Of a stretch of DNA of 64,000 bases, positions 25,716 through 33,564 are shown one piece after another. The notes under the pieces were generated by a model, which saw only the letters and a list, made by a program, of their open reading frames with translations, did not search any database and had not been told where the DNA came from. The DNA is from Streptomyces sp. CA-210063 (GTDB lineage: Bacteria; Actinomycetota; Actinomycetes; Streptomycetales; Streptomycetaceae): assembly GCF_024612015.1 (NCBI RefSeq), contig NZ_CP102512.1:6510001-6574000 (forward strand). Direction: 5' to 3'. The translations under genes and the position numbers were made by a program. Numbering within the stretch: position 1 is the first letter of the stretch; each line of letters opens with the position of its first letter.

Positions 25716-26432
25716 TCACTGCTCAAGGCAGCGGACCAGGAATGTCAGTCCCTCTGGGCTGCTCAACCGCACAACACGACGACCGGTTTCCTCGAACCAG
25801 GTGGCCGGGTCTTGGCCGTAATCGTGTGCGCGGGCGACGGCGCTGTCCGGATCCTCGACCTCGACCGCAAGTTCCCACTGCGGGGCGGATGCACTGGGTC
25901 CACGTGTGGCGATGAAATCGGCGCAGTTCGGAGGGGTCCCCATCGTCTTGTCGTAAAAGTGCCGGGCCTTCTCAGGCTGGTCGCACGTCAGGACCATGCG
26001 GTGCGGGGCACCTGCCAAGTGGGACGGGAACTTCCATCCGGTGAAGTTGCGTGGCTGCCAGAGGGAGAAGGCGGCACCTACTGGATCGATCAATGTCGCC
26101 ATGCGCCCCTGATCGCCCGCGTCGAAGGGAGGCACGACAAGACGAGCGCCGTTCACCGTCGCCGCTTCGGCACGGCGATCGACGTTGTCGACTGCCAGAT
26201 AATAGGCGATATGGGCGGGTGTTCCCGGTGGGTAGACCGGGTTCGCCAGGTCGCTCACGCTGCCGATCAGGTGGCCGTCGATGGCTATCTTGGTGGCCTT
26301 TCGCCAGTCCTTCTCGTCCACCGCGAAGCGCCAGCCCAGCGTCTTCGAGAAGAAGGTGGCGGTGCCGGCCAAGTCACGGGTTTTGAGGTCCATCCAGCAG
26401 AACTCGTTCAATGAACCCAGAGGGGTCGTCAT
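25716..26432 (-). CDS. VOC (glyoxalase/bleomycin-resistance superfamily) protein, transposon cargo
   Basis: The 238-residue protein has two tandem VOC modules of the beta-alpha-beta-beta-beta type: the first from NEFCWMDLKTRDLAGTATFF to QGRMATLIDPVGAAFSLWQP, the second from RMVLTCDQPEKARHFYDK to RRVVRLSSPEGLTFLV. Such proteins bind a metal and act as lyases, dioxygenases or drug-binding resistance proteins; the substrate is not predictable. It lies inside the inverted repeats of the IS630-type element, downstream of the transposase on the same strand, so it appears to be a passenger gene. Possible metal ligands are the E in NEFCW and the H/E in the strand ends, but these are not certain. Confidence 0.85.
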   Translation of the reverse strand: MTTPLGSLNEFCWMDLKTRDLAGTATFFSKTLGWRFAVDEKDWRKATKIAIDGHLIGSVSDLANPVYPPGTPAHIAYYLAVDNVDRRAEAATVNGARLVVPPFDAGDQGRMATLIDPVGAAFSLWQPRNFTGWKFPSHLAGAPHRMVLTCDQPEKARHFYDKTMGTPPNCADFIATRGPSASAPQWELAVEVEDPDSAVARAHDYGQDPATWFEETGRRVVRLSSPEGLTFLVRCLEQ

Positions 26433-26587
26433 CCTGTGCTCCTTGTCGTCTCGATGCTGGGTATCGAGTGCTCAGACGACTCCGCAAGAGATTTTTGGCT
26501 GCGCTGCGGAGAGGGGTCTGCGGCAAACCGGTTCCTTCCGCACCGATTCGAGCCTTCGCAGGCGTGTCCAGTCTTCGCCGGTCTGGA

Positions 26588-27742
26588 TCAGGCTGCGGCC
26601 GTCAGGGGGCGTCCGCCCCAGCGAATGCCCTTCTCGCTGCGGATGCGGGCGCGTTCCTTGCGCTGGGCGGCCAGGAGGTCGGGGTGGCGGGCGTTGGCGT
26701 TGCGCCAGCGCAGGTAGGCGTGCAGGGCCCGGGTCTGCACGGGGTGACTGCGGTGGTGGGAGTTGGCGAGGGTGAACTGCCGCAGCGGGCCGAAATGGGC
26801 CTCGATCGGGTTGGCCCAGGAGGCGTAGGTCGGGGTGAAGCACAGCTCGACCTTGTTCTTCTTCGCCCAGCGGCGGATGTCCGCTCCGGTATGGGCGGAG
26901 AGGGTGTCCAGAATGATGTAGATCGGGGCGCCGTCGGGGCGGGCGGCGCGGATCGACTTCAGCGCGACCAGGCTGTTGGCGGTGCCCTTGCGGCGGTGGT
27001 TCACTCCCCACAGCGTGTCGTCGCCGACGGAGTAGCAGCCGTGGAAGTAGGTGACGCCGTGGGTGCGGCGGTACGTCGCCGGCAGGCGGTCGGGCCTGCC
27101 CTGCTTCGCCCAGCAGGAGCCTGCGGTGGGCCGGATCCCGAGGGGGCCGAACTCGTCGAAGGCGAAGACCCGGTCCGGGAAGCGTTCCAGCACCTCTTCG
27201 ATGCGGTCGAGCTTGGCATCACGGTCGGGATCGGGCGACTCCTTCCAGGTCTTGGTGCGCTGGAAGGTGATGCCGCGGCGCAGGAGCAGGCACCGTAAGG
27301 CTTCCCGGCCGATGCGGATGATGCGTCCGTGTACGCGGCGCAGGTAGGCGGCGAGTTTGCGGACCGACCAGCGGGTGAAGGGCTGGCCGAGCTTGGTCGG
27401 GCGGGTGGTGGCCGTCTGGACGACGAAGTCCTCGTCGTCGGGGCTGAGTTGGCGGGGACGGCCTCCCGCCCACCGAGGGTCCAGACAGGCCAGGCCGATC
27501 TCGTTGAAGCGGTGGATCACATCGCGGACGGTGTCCTCGTCGGCCTGGACGAGCTGGGCGATCACCGGGACACGGTTTCCGCCGGCCGAGGCCAGCAGCA
27601 TCATCGCCCGCCGATAGCGCACCGAGCTGGTACTGCCCCGGCGCAGGATCTGCTGCAGTTTCTGCCCTTCCTGATCGGTCAATCGGCGCACCCGCACAAG
27701 CTCGGCCACCACACCTCCAGCGGTCGGAACGAACGTCGCCAT
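26588..27742 (-). CDS. IS630 family transposase
   Basis: The 384-residue DDE transposase has N-terminal helix-turn-helix domains (LVRVRRLTDQEGQKLQQILR, VPVIAQLVQADEDTVRDVIH, WSVRKLAAYLRR) and a catalytic core with the family triad context: VFAFDEFGPLG, IYIILDTLSAHTG and WANPIEAHFG. The ATG at 27742 is chosen; the frame is open to 27874 but that part crosses the end of the inserted IS21-like unit. It appears intact and probably mobilises the outer element. The 155 bp after it (26433-26587) are non-coding. Confidence 0.92.
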   Translation of the reverse strand: MATFVPTAGGVVAELVRVRRLTDQEGQKLQQILRRGSTSSVRYRRAMMLLASAGGNRVPVIAQLVQADEDTVRDVIHRFNEIGLACLDPRWAGGRPRQLSPDDEDFVVQTATTRPTKLGQPFTRWSVRKLAAYLRRVHGRIIRIGREALRCLLLRRGITFQRTKTWKESPDPDRDAKLDRIEEVLERFPDRVFAFDEFGPLGIRPTAGSCWAKQGRPDRLPATYRRTHGVTYFHGCYSVGDDTLWGVNHRRKGTANSLVALKSIRAARPDGAPIYIILDTLSAHTGADIRRWAKKNKVELCFTPTYASWANPIEAHFGPLRQFTLANSHHRSHPVQTRALHAYLRWRNANARHPDLLAAQRKERARIRSEKGIRWGGRPLTAAA

Positions 27743-27914
27743 CCAACCGCTCCGAAGGCCCACCCGGCTGGCTAGGGCGGTGTTCAGTGGCCCCACCGAG
27801 GCGACTCCAACTGGCCCCAGGGGAAGGGGTGTTCGGGGGCACTGAGGGGTAGTGGCGAGGCGAAGTGGTCCCACCTTGGGTCTTGCGGTGGAACGGTGGA
27901 TGTGGTCCGCCGAG

Positions 27915-28575
27915 GGTCGACCGCTACAGCCGGATCACCGTCAAGATGTGCTCGTACTCCGTCCCGGTCCGCTTCATCGACCGCAAGGTCACCGTCCACC
28001 TGACCGGCGACACGCTCGTCGTGTTCGACAACCGTCGCGAGATCGCCCGCCATGCCCGGCTCGCCGGCCGCGGCCAGGAACGTCTGGTCCTGGACCACTA
28101 CCTGGAGGTGCTGCTGCGCAAGCCCGGTGCCCTGGACCGCTCCGAGGCGTTGCACCAGGCCCGCACCGAGGGCACCTTCACCACTGAGCACGAGGCGTTC
28201 TGGGCCCTGGCCCAGCAGCAGCTCGGCGAGATCGAAGGAACGAAAGCCCTGGTCAGGGTCCTGCTCTTGCACCGCCATCAGCAGCACGCGGACGTGATCG
28301 CGGGACTGCGGGCCGCCGTCGCGCTGGGTACCTGCAGCGACGACGTGGTTGCCCTGGAGGCCCGCAAGGCCGCCCAGGCGGCCGGCCGGGCACCCACAGT
28401 CACCGCGACACCGGCGCCGCCGGATCAGACGGATCCGCTCAGCCCGCAGATGCCGCAGGTCAGCCACCTCACCTCGCGCCGCCTGGCCCAGCCATTGCCC
28501 GATGACGCCCGCCCCCTGCCCCGCCTGGAGCAGTGGGACGAACTACTCCAGCTCCGCCGGAAGGATTCGCCATGA
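27915..28575 (+). pseudogene. istA transposase, 3' fragment
   Basis: Homology to IS21 IstA begins at RVDRYSRITVKMCSYSVPVR and continues through VTVHLTGDTLVVFDNRREIA, HYLEVLLRKPGALDRSEAL to the C-terminus (LEQWDELLQLRRKDSP), about 220 residues. The helix-turn-helix and DDE catalytic domains (~300 residues) are missing; the fragment lies directly beside the element's left end. The frame is open from an ATG at 27865 but there is no sign this is a functional start. The stop overlaps the istB start (ATGA), as in complete IS21 elements. Confidence 0.85.
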
Positions 28576-29360
28576 CCGCTGCCCATCACGCGCTTACCGC
28601 GCAGACACCCGATGCCGCGATCGACACCGCCTGCCGCATGCTGAGGCTGCCCACCATGCGGGCCCAGGCCGCCGACACCATCGCCCGCGCCGAACGCGAA
28701 GGGCTCTCCTACGCGGGCTTCCTCGCCGAGCTGCTGATGGCCGAGTGCGAGGACCGCGACCGCCGCCGGGCCGAACGCCGCATCCGGGCCGCCCACTTCC
28801 CGCGGGAGAAGTCCCTGCGCGACTTCGACTACCGCGCCAACCCCAACGTCGACCCGGCCGTCATCCACTCCCTCGCCACCTGCGACTGGATCGCCAAGGG
28901 CTACCCGCTGTGTCTGATCGGGGACTCCGGCACCGGGAAGTCCCACCTGCTGATCGGCTTGGGTACTGCGGCCGCCATGGCCGGCTACCGCGTCCGCTAC
29001 ACGACGGCCGCGGCCCTGGTGAACGAGCTCGTCGAGGCCGCCGACGACAAACAGCTCGGCAAGACCATCGCCCGCTACGGACGCGTCGACCTTTTGGAGA
29101 TCGACGAGCTCGGCTACCTCGAACTGGACCGCCGCGGCGCCGAGATGCTCTTCCAGGTCCTGACCGAACGCGAGGAGAAGAACAGCATCGCCATCGCCTC
29201 CAACGAGGCGTTCACCGGCTGGAGCAAGACCTTCACCGACCCCCGGCTCTGCGCGGCCATCGTGGACCGGCTCACCTTCAACGCCACTCTCATCGAGACC
29301 GGCACCGAGTCCTACCGCCTGGCCCGCACTAGGGCCAACAAAAACAGCGGGACGAAGTGA
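28572..29360 (+). CDS. istB: IstB-like AAA+ ATPase of IS21 family
   Basis: The 262-residue transposition helper ATPase has an N-terminal helical part (TACRMLRLPTMRAQAADTIA), a characteristic FDYRANPNVDPAVIHSL linker, Walker A LIGDSGTGKSHLL, Walker B VDLLEIDELGYL and sensor-like IAIASNEAFTGWSKTF. IstB normally cooperates with IstA for strand transfer; since IstA here is truncated, mobility would require IstA in trans. The ATG at 28572 overlaps the istA stop. Confidence 0.93.
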   Translation: MTAAHHALTAQTPDAAIDTACRMLRLPTMRAQAADTIARAEREGLSYAGFLAELLMAECEDRDRRRAERRIRAAHFPREKSLRDFDYRANPNVDPAVIHSLATCDWIAKGYPLCLIGDSGTGKSHLLIGLGTAAAMAGYRVRYTTAAALVNELVEAADDKQLGKTIARYGRVDLLEIDELGYLELDRRGAEMLFQVLTEREEKNSIAIASNEAFTGWSKTFTDPRLCAAIVDRLTFNATLIETGTESYRLARTRANKNSGTK

Positions 29361-29483
29361 CCCGGCCCCGGTCCGACGGCCGAACGATCTCCGCACTTCT
29401 CGGCGTGACCAGGAGCGCCCGCCGGAACTGATCAGCCGCTCGGGTGGTCATGCAGCGTCCGCACGCCGCCCGGCCGCACCCGG

Positions 29484-29969
29484 TTACGGGCGCGGCTCCC
29501 GGACCGTCGGCATGAGGTTGCGGGCCAGCACATCCAATGCTTCGCAGACCTCCCTCAGCCGCTGCGGGTCGTCGGATCCAAGTGCCGCGGCGAGCGCATC
29601 CTCGATGCCTGTCGCGCGGACCTGCGTCACTCGCTCGGACACCTCGGCGGCCTGGCGCACCAGCACCCGCCGCCGGTCAGCGGGATCAGGCGCCGTCTGG
29701 ACCGATCCGGCCTCCTTCAGCCGGGCGATGGCCGCGGACACCTGGCTCTGCGGCAGGCCGGTGCGGGCGGCGATCTCACCGACGGTGGTGTCGGGATGGG
29801 CGGCGATGTCGCTGGCCACGATGAGCACCAGCAGGGTGCTTCCGGCATAGCGGCCGGCGTCGCCCGGGGGCTCCGGCAGGGCCTCCTCGCCGATCTTCAT
29901 CAGGGTGCGTCCCAGTAGGAACAGCTCGACTCCGTTCACGCCGACCAACATACATCGAGCTCGATTCAT
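29484..29969 (-). CDS. MarR family regulator, element cargo
   Basis: The ~161-residue protein has a winged helix: STLLVLIVASDIAAHPDT, TVGEIAARTGLPQSQVSAAI, ARLKEAGSVQTAPDPADRRR with wing VLVRQAAEV. It is divergent from an alpha/beta hydrolase gene and shares with it an AT-rich palindromic region that overlaps its own start, so autoregulation and control of the hydrolase are likely. An in-frame ATG at 29951 is an alternative start. It lies inside the IS21-like element between istB and the right end. The gap between istB and this gene (29361-29483) shows no gene. Confidence 0.85.
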   Translation of the reverse strand: MNRARCMLVGVNGVELFLLGRTLMKIGEEALPEPPGDAGRYAGSTLLVLIVASDIAAHPDTTVGEIAARTGLPQSQVSAAIARLKEAGSVQTAPDPADRRRVLVRQAAEVSERVTQVRATGIEDALAAALGSDDPQRLREVCEALDVLARNLMPTVREPRP

Positions 29970-29983
29970 CGAGATTGATGTAT
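29950..29983. promoter_or_regulatory. Candidate MarR operator
   Basis: ATACATC at 29950 is matched by GATGTAT at 29977-29983, with inner ATCGAG elements (ATCGAGCTCGAT, ATCGAGAT) repeated. The AT content is far above the surroundings. It spans the marR start and the presumed hydrolase promoter. Confidence 0.55.
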
Positions 29984-30051
29984 CTAGTTCGATGGATTAC
30001 GGTGGTCGAGGCCGCGACGGAAGGCCCGTCGCGCACAAAGGGGGGACCGCC

Positions 30052-30885
30052 GTGCCCAAGCCCACCGGCACACTCACCGTTCCCGGCACCGTCCTGCACT
30101 ACCAGGTCCGCGGCACTGGGCCGCCGCTGCTGATCTCGCAGAGCGGGGAGGGCGACGCCGACCGCACCACCGACCTCGTCGCCCACCTCACCGACACCTA
30201 CACCGTCGTCACCTACGACCGCCGCGGCCTGTCCCGCAGCCGGCTCCGCACCGCCGAGAAGGGCGCCACCCTGGCCGAGCACGCCGACGACGTCCACCGC
30301 CTCCTCGCGCATCTCACGGACGCCCCCGCCCTCATGCTCGGCTGCAGTCTCGGAGCCGTCGTCGGCATGCACGCCGCCCTGCGGCATCCCGGACAGATCC
30401 ACACCCTCATAGCCCACGAGCCCGTCGCCCCACGCCTGCTGCCCGACGACGAACGCGCCCGACACGAGCACGAACTCGCCGCCCTGCAGGACCTCTACCT
30501 TCACCAGGGCCTCGGCGCCGCCCTCCCGGAGATCGCCAGGACTCTCGGGATCGACCCCGCCGCCACGGACGCCGAACCCGGCCTGACGCCCCAGCCGATG
30601 GACGCCCGGCGCACCGCCAACTTCGACTACTTCATCCGGCACGACTTCACCGCGATCGTCCACGACACCCTCGACACCGCCGCTCTGAAGGACGTCAGCG
30701 CCCACATCGTGCCCGCCGCCGGGCACGCCACCCCGAGGACCGTCTTCGACTACCAGTGCGCGACAGCCCTGGCCGCACTGCTCGACCGCGAACTGCAGGA
30801 GCTGCCCGGCGGCCACAACGGAAACACCACCCACCCTCGGGCCTACGCGGCACGCGTCCGGGAGATCCTCAACGACGCACGATGA
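30052..30885 (+). CDS. Alpha/beta hydrolase, element cargo
   Basis: The 277-residue hydrolase has a strand-turn-helix core: VLHYQVRGTGPPLLISQSGE, VVTYDRRGLSRS, nucleophile elbow MLGCSLGAVVG (G-C-S-L-G), acid region and VPAAGHATPR as the probable His site. The GTG at 30052 is preferred, with GGGGGG 8 bp upstream; the frame is open from 29905 but that part crosses the operator region. The substrate is unknown. Pairing with a divergent MarR gene suggests a detoxification or degradation function induced by a small molecule. It is carried as a passenger within the IS21-like element. Confidence 0.85.
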   Translation: MPKPTGTLTVPGTVLHYQVRGTGPPLLISQSGEGDADRTTDLVAHLTDTYTVVTYDRRGLSRSRLRTAEKGATLAEHADDVHRLLAHLTDAPALMLGCSLGAVVGMHAALRHPGQIHTLIAHEPVAPRLLPDDERARHEHELAALQDLYLHQGLGAALPEIARTLGIDPAATDAEPGLTPQPMDARRTANFDYFIRHDFTAIVHDTLDTAALKDVSAHIVPAAGHATPRTVFDYQCATALAALLDRELQELPGGHNGNTTHPRAYAARVREILNDAR

Positions 30886-31138
30886 CACGAAGCGGCCCGG
30901 CCCGACGGCCTATCGGAGGGCCAGACGGGACCGACCACCCCCACCCTGGTGGTCCCAGATCAAGCCGCCTTCCGGAGCCACCTCGCGACGCCTGATCTTT
31001 ACGCATCATCCATGAACCGGGGCCAGTTGGAGTCGCCTTGGTGGGGCCACTGAACACCACCCTAGCCACCCGGCGAACCAATGCGGTCAGAGCACTAGCT
31101 CGGGGGTGGGGGTGCGTCGGCGGGTGCGGGTGGTGTGT

Positions 31139-31230
31139 GGTTGCTCGCGCAGTTCCCCGCGCCCCTTGACGGCATGGGGCGCGCCCGGGGTCTTTTAGGG
31201 GCGCGGGGAACTGCGCGACCAGCCCCCACG
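31139..31230. repeat. Short intergenic repeat, facing pair (hairpin)
   Basis: Inverted copies of the dispersed motif (left TCGCGCAGTTCCCCGCGCCC, right its complement) enclose ~35 bases just outside the right transposon end and 3' of the sugar permease gene. Within the 400-bp stretch from 30886 to 31286 only this hairpin and the transposon ends are visible. Confidence 0.75.
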
Positions 31231-31286
31231 CACCCGCACCCGCCGACGCACCCCCACGCCCCGATCTATTAGGCGCCCGGCGGCTA

Positions 31287-32204
31287 CTACTTCACCGCCC
31301 CCGCCATCACACCCGACACGAACTGCCTCTGGAACGCGAAGAACACGGCCAACGGGATCACCATCGAGATGAACGCACCCGGCGCCAGAATCTCGATGTT
31401 GCTGCCGAACTGCCGTACCTGCTGCTGGAGCGCGACCGTCAACGGCTGTGATCCGGAGCTGGAGAAGACCAGTGCGACCAGCATGTCGTTCCACACCCAC
31501 AGGAACTGGAAGATCCCGAGGGACGCGAGCGCCGGCGCGGCGAGCGGCATGACGACGGTCGCGAACAGCCGTACCTCACCCGCCCCGTCGAGCCGCGCCG
31601 CCTCCAGCAGCTCACGTGGGATCTCCGCGAAGAAGTTCCGCAACAGGAAGATCGCGAACGGGAGTCCGAAGGCGACGTGGAAGAGGACGACGCCGATGAT
31701 GTCGCCGAAGATCCCGAGGTCCCGGAAGAGCCCGGACAGCGGGATCAGCGCCACCTGCACCGGCACCACCAACAGCCCCACCACGACCATGAACCACCCG
31801 TCGCGGCCCTTGAAGTCCATCCAGGCGAAGGCGTATCCGGCCATCGCGCCGATCACGACGACCAGCAGGGTCGCCGGGACCGTGATCCAGATCGTGTTGA
31901 ACAGGGCGCCCGTGATGTCGTCGTTCTCCAGCAACGACTCATAGCTCTTGGTGGTGAGTTGGGCCGGTGCCGAGAACACCTTCCACCACCCGGAGGTGGA
32001 GATGTCGGTCGGGTCGCGGAACGACGACACCAGCAGTCCGAACGTCGGCACCAGCCAGAACAGCGCCACCAGGAGGAGGAACACACGCAGCGCGCCGCCC
32101 GCCACGCCGCTCGCCAGCCGGGAGGCGACGGAGCGCTGGGCGCGTACGGGCGGGTCGAGTTCGGGGGTCTTCGGAGCCGGGGCCGGGGTCTCGAGAGTGG
32201 TCAC
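31287..32204 (-). CDS. CUT1 sugar ABC transporter permease (MalG-like)
   Basis: The 305-residue inner-membrane subunit has six hydrophobic helices starting with LRVFLLLVALFWLVPTFGLL and an EAA loop EIPRELLEAARLDGAGEV that docks on the ATPase. The GTG at 32204 overlaps the stop of the MalF-like gene (GTGA). It forms an importer with the upstream MalF-like permease and lipoprotein. No ATPase gene is present; in Streptomyces CUT1 systems share the MsiK ATPase encoded elsewhere. The sugar is not clear from sequence. Confidence 0.9.
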   Translation of the reverse strand: MTTLETPAPAPKTPELDPPVRAQRSVASRLASGVAGGALRVFLLLVALFWLVPTFGLLVSSFRDPTDISTSGWWKVFSAPAQLTTKSYESLLENDDITGALFNTIWITVPATLLVVVIGAMAGYAFAWMDFKGRDGWFMVVVGLLVVPVQVALIPLSGLFRDLGIFGDIIGVVLFHVAFGLPFAIFLLRNFFAEIPRELLEAARLDGAGEVRLFATVVMPLAAPALASLGIFQFLWVWNDMLVALVFSSSGSQPLTVALQQQVRQFGSNIEILAPGAFISMVIPLAVFFAFQRQFVSGVMAGAVK

Positions 32205-33556
32205 CGCTGGCGCTCCTTCCGCAGTCGCCGGATGTTGACCCACATCACCGGCAGCACGAGCAGCAGCAGGATCACACCGATCGCGCTGCCGAGCCCGAAG
32301 TCGCCCCCGCCGCCGTACGACACCAAGTACAGCTGCAGTGCGAGGACGTTGGCCTCGTCCTGGGTGGGCTGGGGCGCGATGATGTAGACGAGGTCGAAGA
32401 CCTTCATCACGTTGATCATCAGCGTGACGAGGACGACGACCAGGACCGGCGCGAGCAGCGGCACGGTGACCTTGCGGAACACCTGCCACTCGTTCGCCCC
32501 GTCCACCCGGGCCGCTTCGAGCAGATTGCGGTCCACACCGGCCAGCCCCGCCGCGATCAGCACCATCGCGAAGCCGGCCCACATCCAGATGTACGAGCCG
32601 ATCACGGCCGGGGTGACAAGGGCCGGGCCGAGCCAGTCGATGCCGTTGTAGGGCGCCGCGAAGTTCGAGCCCGGCAGCCGGAGTCGGGCCCCCTCGGCCG
32701 AGTCCGGGAGGCTGAACGTGCCGTCGGTGCCGCTGGTCGCGGTGGCGACGACCTTCCCGTCCTTCACCGCCTCGACCTTGACGCCCTCCAACGCCTTCTC
32801 ACCCGGGTCGACGGCTCCCTTCTCGCCGCCGCCACCGAGCCGGAAGTCCAGCCAGACCGTGCCGGTGACACCGTCGCCGGTGGCCGCCTTCGCGTCCTGT
32901 GCGTCGCCGGGCAGCCGGTTGGGCGCGATCCCGACGAGGGGGAGCAGGGCGGGGCTTCCCGCCCGCACGGTGCCCTCCGTGGTGAACGAACCCCCGCCGG
33001 ACGCCCGTAGATCGCTCACCTGGGCGTTGGGCCGGGCCTTCGGATACACCGACTCGTCCACGAAGACGTCATGTACGGACGTGGCGATCGCGTTGGCGAC
33101 ACCCTGGTTCGGATCCTGCTCGTACACCAGCCGGAAGATGATGCCCGCGGCCAGCATCGAGATCGCCATCGGCATGAAGACGATCAGCTTGAACGCGGTT
33201 CCCCAGCGCACCCGTTCGGTCAGCACCGCGAAGATCAGACCGAGCGCGGTGACGAGCGCCGGGGCGACCGCGACCCAGATCGCGGTGTTGCGTACGGCGA
33301 CGAGGGTGGAGTCGTCGGAGAAGATCTCCGCGTAGTTGTCGAGGCCGACGAAACCCGAGCCGTCTCCGTCGAACAGGCTCCGCCAGACCGAGTACCCGAT
33401 CGGGTAGACCACGAGCGCGCCGAGCAGCACCAGCGCGGGCAGCAGAAACAGCCCTGCCACCCACCACCGGGTACCGGTCACGCTCTTGCGCGGTGCGGCG
33501 GGGGGCGTCGGCAGTGCGCCGGCGCCCCCCGCCGTCTTCGCCACAGCGGACGACAT
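32201..33556 (-). CDS. CUT1 sugar ABC transporter permease (MalF-like) with large extracytoplasmic insert
   Basis: The 451-residue protein is about 130-150 residues longer than ordinary MalF-type permeases. Helices such as WVAGLFLLPALVLLGALVVY and AFKLIVFMPMAISMLAAGII are followed by an insert at about 160-305, then by the C-terminal helices and EAA loop NLLEAARVDGANEWQVF. Within the insert, residues ~228-297 look like a small Ig/SdrD-B-type beta sandwich (GTVWLDFRLGG, GVKVEAVKDGKVVATATSG, TDGTFSLPD). By position it faces outside, like the P2 loop of E. coli MalF that contacts the binding protein. It starts 8 bp after the lipoprotein stop. Confidence 0.9.
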   Translation of the reverse strand: MSSAVAKTAGGAGALPTPPAAPRKSVTGTRWWVAGLFLLPALVLLGALVVYPIGYSVWRSLFDGDGSGFVGLDNYAEIFSDDSTLVAVRNTAIWVAVAPALVTALGLIFAVLTERVRWGTAFKLIVFMPMAISMLAAGIIFRLVYEQDPNQGVANAIATSVHDVFVDESVYPKARPNAQVSDLRASGGGSFTTEGTVRAGSPALLPLVGIAPNRLPGDAQDAKAATGDGVTGTVWLDFRLGGGGEKGAVDPGEKALEGVKVEAVKDGKVVATATSGTDGTFSLPDSAEGARLRLPGSNFAAPYNGIDWLGPALVTPAVIGSYIWMWAGFAMVLIAAGLAGVDRNLLEAARVDGANEWQVFRKVTVPLLAPVLVVVLVTLMINVMKVFDLVYIIAPQPTQDEANVLALQLYLVSYGGGGDFGLGSAIGVILLLLVLPVMWVNIRRLRKERQR

Positions 33557-33564
33557 CGCGGCCG

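Larger units (their letters stand above)
27775..31062. mobile_element. IS21-like element with truncated istA and passenger genes
   Basis: A 38-bp inverted repeat with one mismatch (27781-27818 starting TGTTCAGTGGCCCCACC; complement at 31019-31056) marks the ends; a further 6 bp (GGGCGG/GGGTGG) and a TA extend the symmetry. Subterminal GTGGTCCCA motifs near 27865 and 30948 resemble the multiple end repeats of IS21 elements. Contents are an istA 3' fragment, intact istB, marR and an alpha/beta hydrolase. The normal layout puts the right end next to istB, so ~1.6 kb has been added there. Confidence 0.75.
25647..31098. mobile_element. Composite, nested IS630-type transposon with cargo
   Basis: The outer ends are inverted repeats: TGCTCTGACCGCAT at 25651-25664 and its exact complement at 31081-31094, with similarity continuing inward ~25 more bases (CGCCGGGT, AGGGTG). 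Both are bordered by CTAG (25647-25650, 31095-31098), consistent with TA targeting. Inside are a VOC gene, an IS630-type transposase, and an inserted IS21-like unit (27775-31062) with its own cargo. Removing the inner unit leaves an IS630 element of about 2.2 kb with the VOC gene between the transposase and the left end. Confidence 0.8.

Noticed and set aside
27865..28575. Novel 236-residue protein at the left end of the inner element
   Set aside because: Sequence matches the C-terminus of IS21 IstA, so it is a truncated transposase.
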